Position numbers and translations under genes: made by a program. A stretch of DNA of 64,000 nucleotides from Andrena cerasifolii (Eukaryota; Arthropoda; Insecta; Hymenoptera; Andrenidae), in contig NC_135121.1 in the NCBI RefSeq assembly GCF_050908995.1, positions 12,276,001 to 12,340,000 on the forward strand, read 5' to 3'. The notes under the pieces were generated by a model. The model was not told the DNA's origin and made no database searches. It saw nothing but the letters and a program-made list of their open reading frames with translations. Positions 60,904-64,000 of the stretch are shown one piece after another. Position 1 is the first letter of the stretch, and each line of letters begins with the position of its first letter.

Positions 60904-61260
60904 CAGTGAGTAACGAAAATCGCTGATTTCGTGAATTCTCGATCTTATTCTGCGGTCTTGGGGGGTTTTCAGAGCAACGTTAACCGATTTTGATGAAATT
61001 TTAGGCGTCTATACAACTTACTTCAATCTATAAACGCATTTTTTTAAATTTTCATCACAGGCTCACAAAAAAAAGTTTAAAAACCGACCTTCACTATTTT
61101 TTTTTGCTATTCCGACCAATTGCATTTTTTCAAAACGACGAATCCCGTCACTTAGCAAACTAATCCTTCTAGCTTCTCAAAAAAACTCAAAGTCGCTTGG
61201 ATTAATTTTAAAAAAGTTATGCGGTTTTAGAATGTGCCCTAATATTTTCATTACTCACTG
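60904..61260. mobile_element. mariner-type MITE
   Basis: Terminal inverted repeats CAGTGAGTAACGAAAAT and ATTTTCATTACTCACTG are flanked by TA on each side (60902-60903 and 61261-61262). The TA target and end sequence are typical of Tc1/mariner elements, and the interior CCGATTTTGATGAAATTT phrase is common in insect members. 357 bp, no transposase frame. Confidence 0.85.
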
Positions 61261-64000
61261 TATGTACATAATCACACATAAATAACAAATAAAGAAACAC
61301 ATCGAACAAAATGATTTATGTACGTTTGATACGCAAAACAGGTGTGTCTTCTGTATGATTTTTACAAATAAATTTACTGCAATTTTGGCATCGCGTACTA
61401 TATTCTTTGCCATTGCCGATCGAAGCACAACATCGTGATCGGCTCTGTCAAAGTTGGATCAAAATGACCCTGCATTTGTTGTACAAGGGTTAAAAATATG
61501 AAACTCCAGAATATGCGATCGAACGTGCGGAGAAGGAACAGGTGGAGAGGAAAACAGCGAGGGAATTTCGAGCTGGCGTCCCTCGTGGAAGTGACGCGGG
61601 GGTGTCGAACGAAACCAGCCTGCATGATCGGTGTAATGGGCAACTGCGGGAAAAAATCCTGCGTGACGTGAAACTTTAATGGGGCTGTCCGTGAGTGGAA
61701 CGGGTCGATCAATAGTCAGACACAGGGCCGCCTCATCGGAGCGCACGTTTTATGCCGCGTGTGCAAACGTCACGCGTACGCTCGCGGGCGAAATAGCTGG
61801 TACCAGTCGCAGCTGACATTTCGTAATCACATAAATCTGATAGATCCATACGTGTCCACCCACGCGTACCCGTGCCCGAGCATTATTTCGCAATTGCACG
61901 CGTTATCTCGGAAATAATTTCGCAAAGTTGAATTAAACAACCTCCTCAAATTTGGCGTTTCAGAGCCGCTGTGTAAGTCTGCTCGAAAGTATTCTTTATG
62001 CAGCAGGCGGCAGAGAAGTTCGCCACGCGTCCCTCGGTAATTCGAGCGAGAACAGCTCGGCGTTCGCGGAGTTAACGGCGCATCCGTCGCGCTCGGCGTT
62101 GTTTGCGACGCGGATTAACAATTAAAGGATATAGTCTGCCAGTGTTGGCTAAATGTTTAGAAAATAAACATGCTGGGTCGGGGGGGGGGGGAGCACCGCG
62201 GCGCGCACGACGGAATATTTAACGAGCACTCGACGCCCAGCCCGTTGCCAGCGGAGGCGAATCGACTGCGACTCGCGACCGACTCATAAGCGGAAGTAAC
62301 GGCCTCGAGCCACCCCCTAAATCAGCTGGTAATATCCGGGACGTCGGCGTGTTCGGGGCACCCACGGGCAACGCGTTTAATTATCGGCCGTTTGCCGCGA
62401 CCAATTTTATTCCCCTTCCATTTGCGAATCCGCTTCGAGCGTATTCGTTAATCAGGGGCCATTCACCTGCAACAATTTCTTCTACATTTAATATCATACG
62501 TTTTAACTCTACACTGTACTGCTTTTTGTGCTAGAAATAAATAGTTTGTAACGTAGACTGCGCCTGTGAATCCGGGAAAAATTATTAAAAATCCCGGACC
62601 CACGCGTGTGCCTGTTTTTATTGAAATTAAAGTACACGTGTCGTATCTGCTGCATCGTGCAGTGGGAGGGCGTTTAATTTAAGTGATTGTGAAATTTCAC
62701 AAAACAATTGGTAATTTTGTTCGCACAAAAATTCACTAATTTATTATTTTTACAATATAAATATATATTCTGCAATTCTCGTCTGTCCGCGTTGATCAGC
62801 AGACTTTACATTGCTTTTACATCTCTCCACAAAATCGGTTGAATGCCGAACTGCACAAAATAATGGCACGCAGAGAGTAAAAGAGTCATTGCAGAAAAAC
62901 TGTCTCTGTTTCTCTTTTATTTTGAAGTCAAAGGTGATGTACCAGATCGTCTACAATGCGCAGTTTTTAAATATATAAATAATTTATTGTAATATATTTA
63001 ATTAATGAAATAAATATTTATATTTACACATATTCATAAATGTAATATAATAGCGGAGAATAGGGTCAACCTACGTCATAAATTTTTGAAGATCGAGATA
63101 CGAGTACTTCTGCTGTCGAAGGAGATACATGTTTCTACAAATTACTCTTGCATCTGAATATCAGCGGGTGATGAATTGATAACGGCGGGCGATCCGCGAA
63201 CGATCGCGTCAGACCTCGAGGCGGGCACGTAGGAATTCCCCGATGGGATTCCAGCCGCGTCATTCCAGCACCTCGAGGAAGTGTATAAAGAAGGAGGGAC
63301 CACGCCGATAGAATTCCCTTTCGGTGCTCGTAATTCCGCGAAACCAGCCACGGTCGGTTCGAGATTTCGCTGCGGCGTTCCCGGCATTCCATCCAGTTAT
63401 TTCAGCGTCGGACGGACGAGAACGGAGGTCGTTTATTAAAACCTCAGTAAAAGCTCGAGAACGCGGTTCGAGGGCTTTAAAATTACCTGAGCGCCTTCTG
63501 TTCCGGCGTTTAATTGCTGCCCCGTGGCCCCGAACCACGCCGAAACTGTCACTTCCGTTCGCCCGGAAGCTACACCGTTGACGGGGGTTAAGCCGGAGGC
63601 TTAACTATCGCGCATTTTCGGGGAAATTATTTTCCCCGAGGCACGATAAACCCTTTAGCCAGCGAAACGGATGACGGGGGCACGGGTTGTCCACTTGATC
63701 GAATACGAAAATGATTTTAAAAATCCATGCAGCAAGTGCTTTAGCTTCTCGCTGTATACTGCTGGACGCTCTTCTTTGCCCACCGAAAAGTTAAACGAAA
63801 TTCATTTAAAGTAAACAGTTTATCAGCTGATATATAGATAACGTTCTTTTAAATTATCAATTATTATTTAGAACAGGATAACGCACTGTTTGAATTTTAA
63901 AAATCAGTAAACAAAGGACTATTCAAAGCGACAAACTTTATTTTAAAAAAAAGTGTCGCAATAAATTAGTCCTCGTTTTCTACAGTCTTACTTACTTCTT
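61261..64000. other. No supportable gene outside listed repeats
   Basis: CpG-rich around 61.5-62.3 kb and 63.1-63.7 kb. Overlapping frames at 63135-63581 on both strands are typical of GC-rich noncoding DNA. Confidence 0.5.
62503..62970. mobile_element. Second copy of the 55816 TTAA MITE
   Basis: Direct relative of 55816-56266. It shares GCCTGTGAATCCGGGAAAAA, CATCGTGCAGTGGG and GTGAAATTTCACAAAACAAT in the same order. Borders are TTAACTCTACACTGTACTGC on the left and ACAATGCGCAGTTTTTAA on the right. Diverged, noncoding. Confidence 0.7.

Overview
This window looks like nuclear DNA from an insect. It has one spliced gene with long introns, little coding density, a patchwork of CpG-rich and A+T-rich stretches, and many short non-autonomous DNA transposons (hAT, TTAA-target, pogo and mariner types). 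A hymenopteran, possibly a bee, is my best guess from overall texture. That is inference, because no marker gene fixes the taxon.

The one gene I can support lies on the minus strand between about 31.5 kb and 10.2 kb. Six exons (28134-27727, 23137-22901, 22605-22399, 16205-16112, 13192-12836 and 12345-10244) have AG/GT borders on the minus strand and join with matching reading phases throughout. Two tiny candidate exons upstream (29632-29589 and 31519-31486) also join in phase and would supply a start codon. The joined product is about 1,135 residues, or 1,161 with the two small exons, and contains no cysteine. In order it has an acidic N-terminal region, lysine-rich basic patches, a coiled coil spread over three exons, a poly-lysine segment, and a 701-residue exon holding about 43 tryptophans with a quasi-periodic W-x-x-K pattern. 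I do not recognise the family. The last exon ends in a good splice donor, so the 3' end may lie at lower coordinates in or beyond this window. An alternative read-through ends at 10160.

The rest is intron or intergenic DNA full of repeats. The best-supported elements are two hAT-like elements with perfect 8-bp target duplications (3108-3902 and 59055-59597) and a third with a 7/8 duplication (20618-21447). There are several palindromic TTAA-flanked elements (16559-17466, 29809-30407, 49815-50310, 51659-52220, 55816-56266 and 62503-62970). There is a mariner-type MITE (60904-61260), two pogo-like copies (2415-2610 and 42755-43032), and a foldback carrying about five copies of a 102-110 bp unit (40867-41612). 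One TTAA-type inverted-repeat element (26450-27111) carries a 127-codon open frame for a two-helix membrane protein that looks like a piece of an insect chemoreceptor. Other items are 28-, 31- and 32-bp tandem arrays, a near-perfect 52-bp hairpin at 44763, and a degenerate tRNA-like sequence near 58.7 kb.

The long stretches 1-2.4 kb, 3.9-10.2 kb and most of 31.5-64 kb hold no gene I can support. The open frames there are short, lack domain-like composition, or overlap each other on both strands in CpG-rich DNA.
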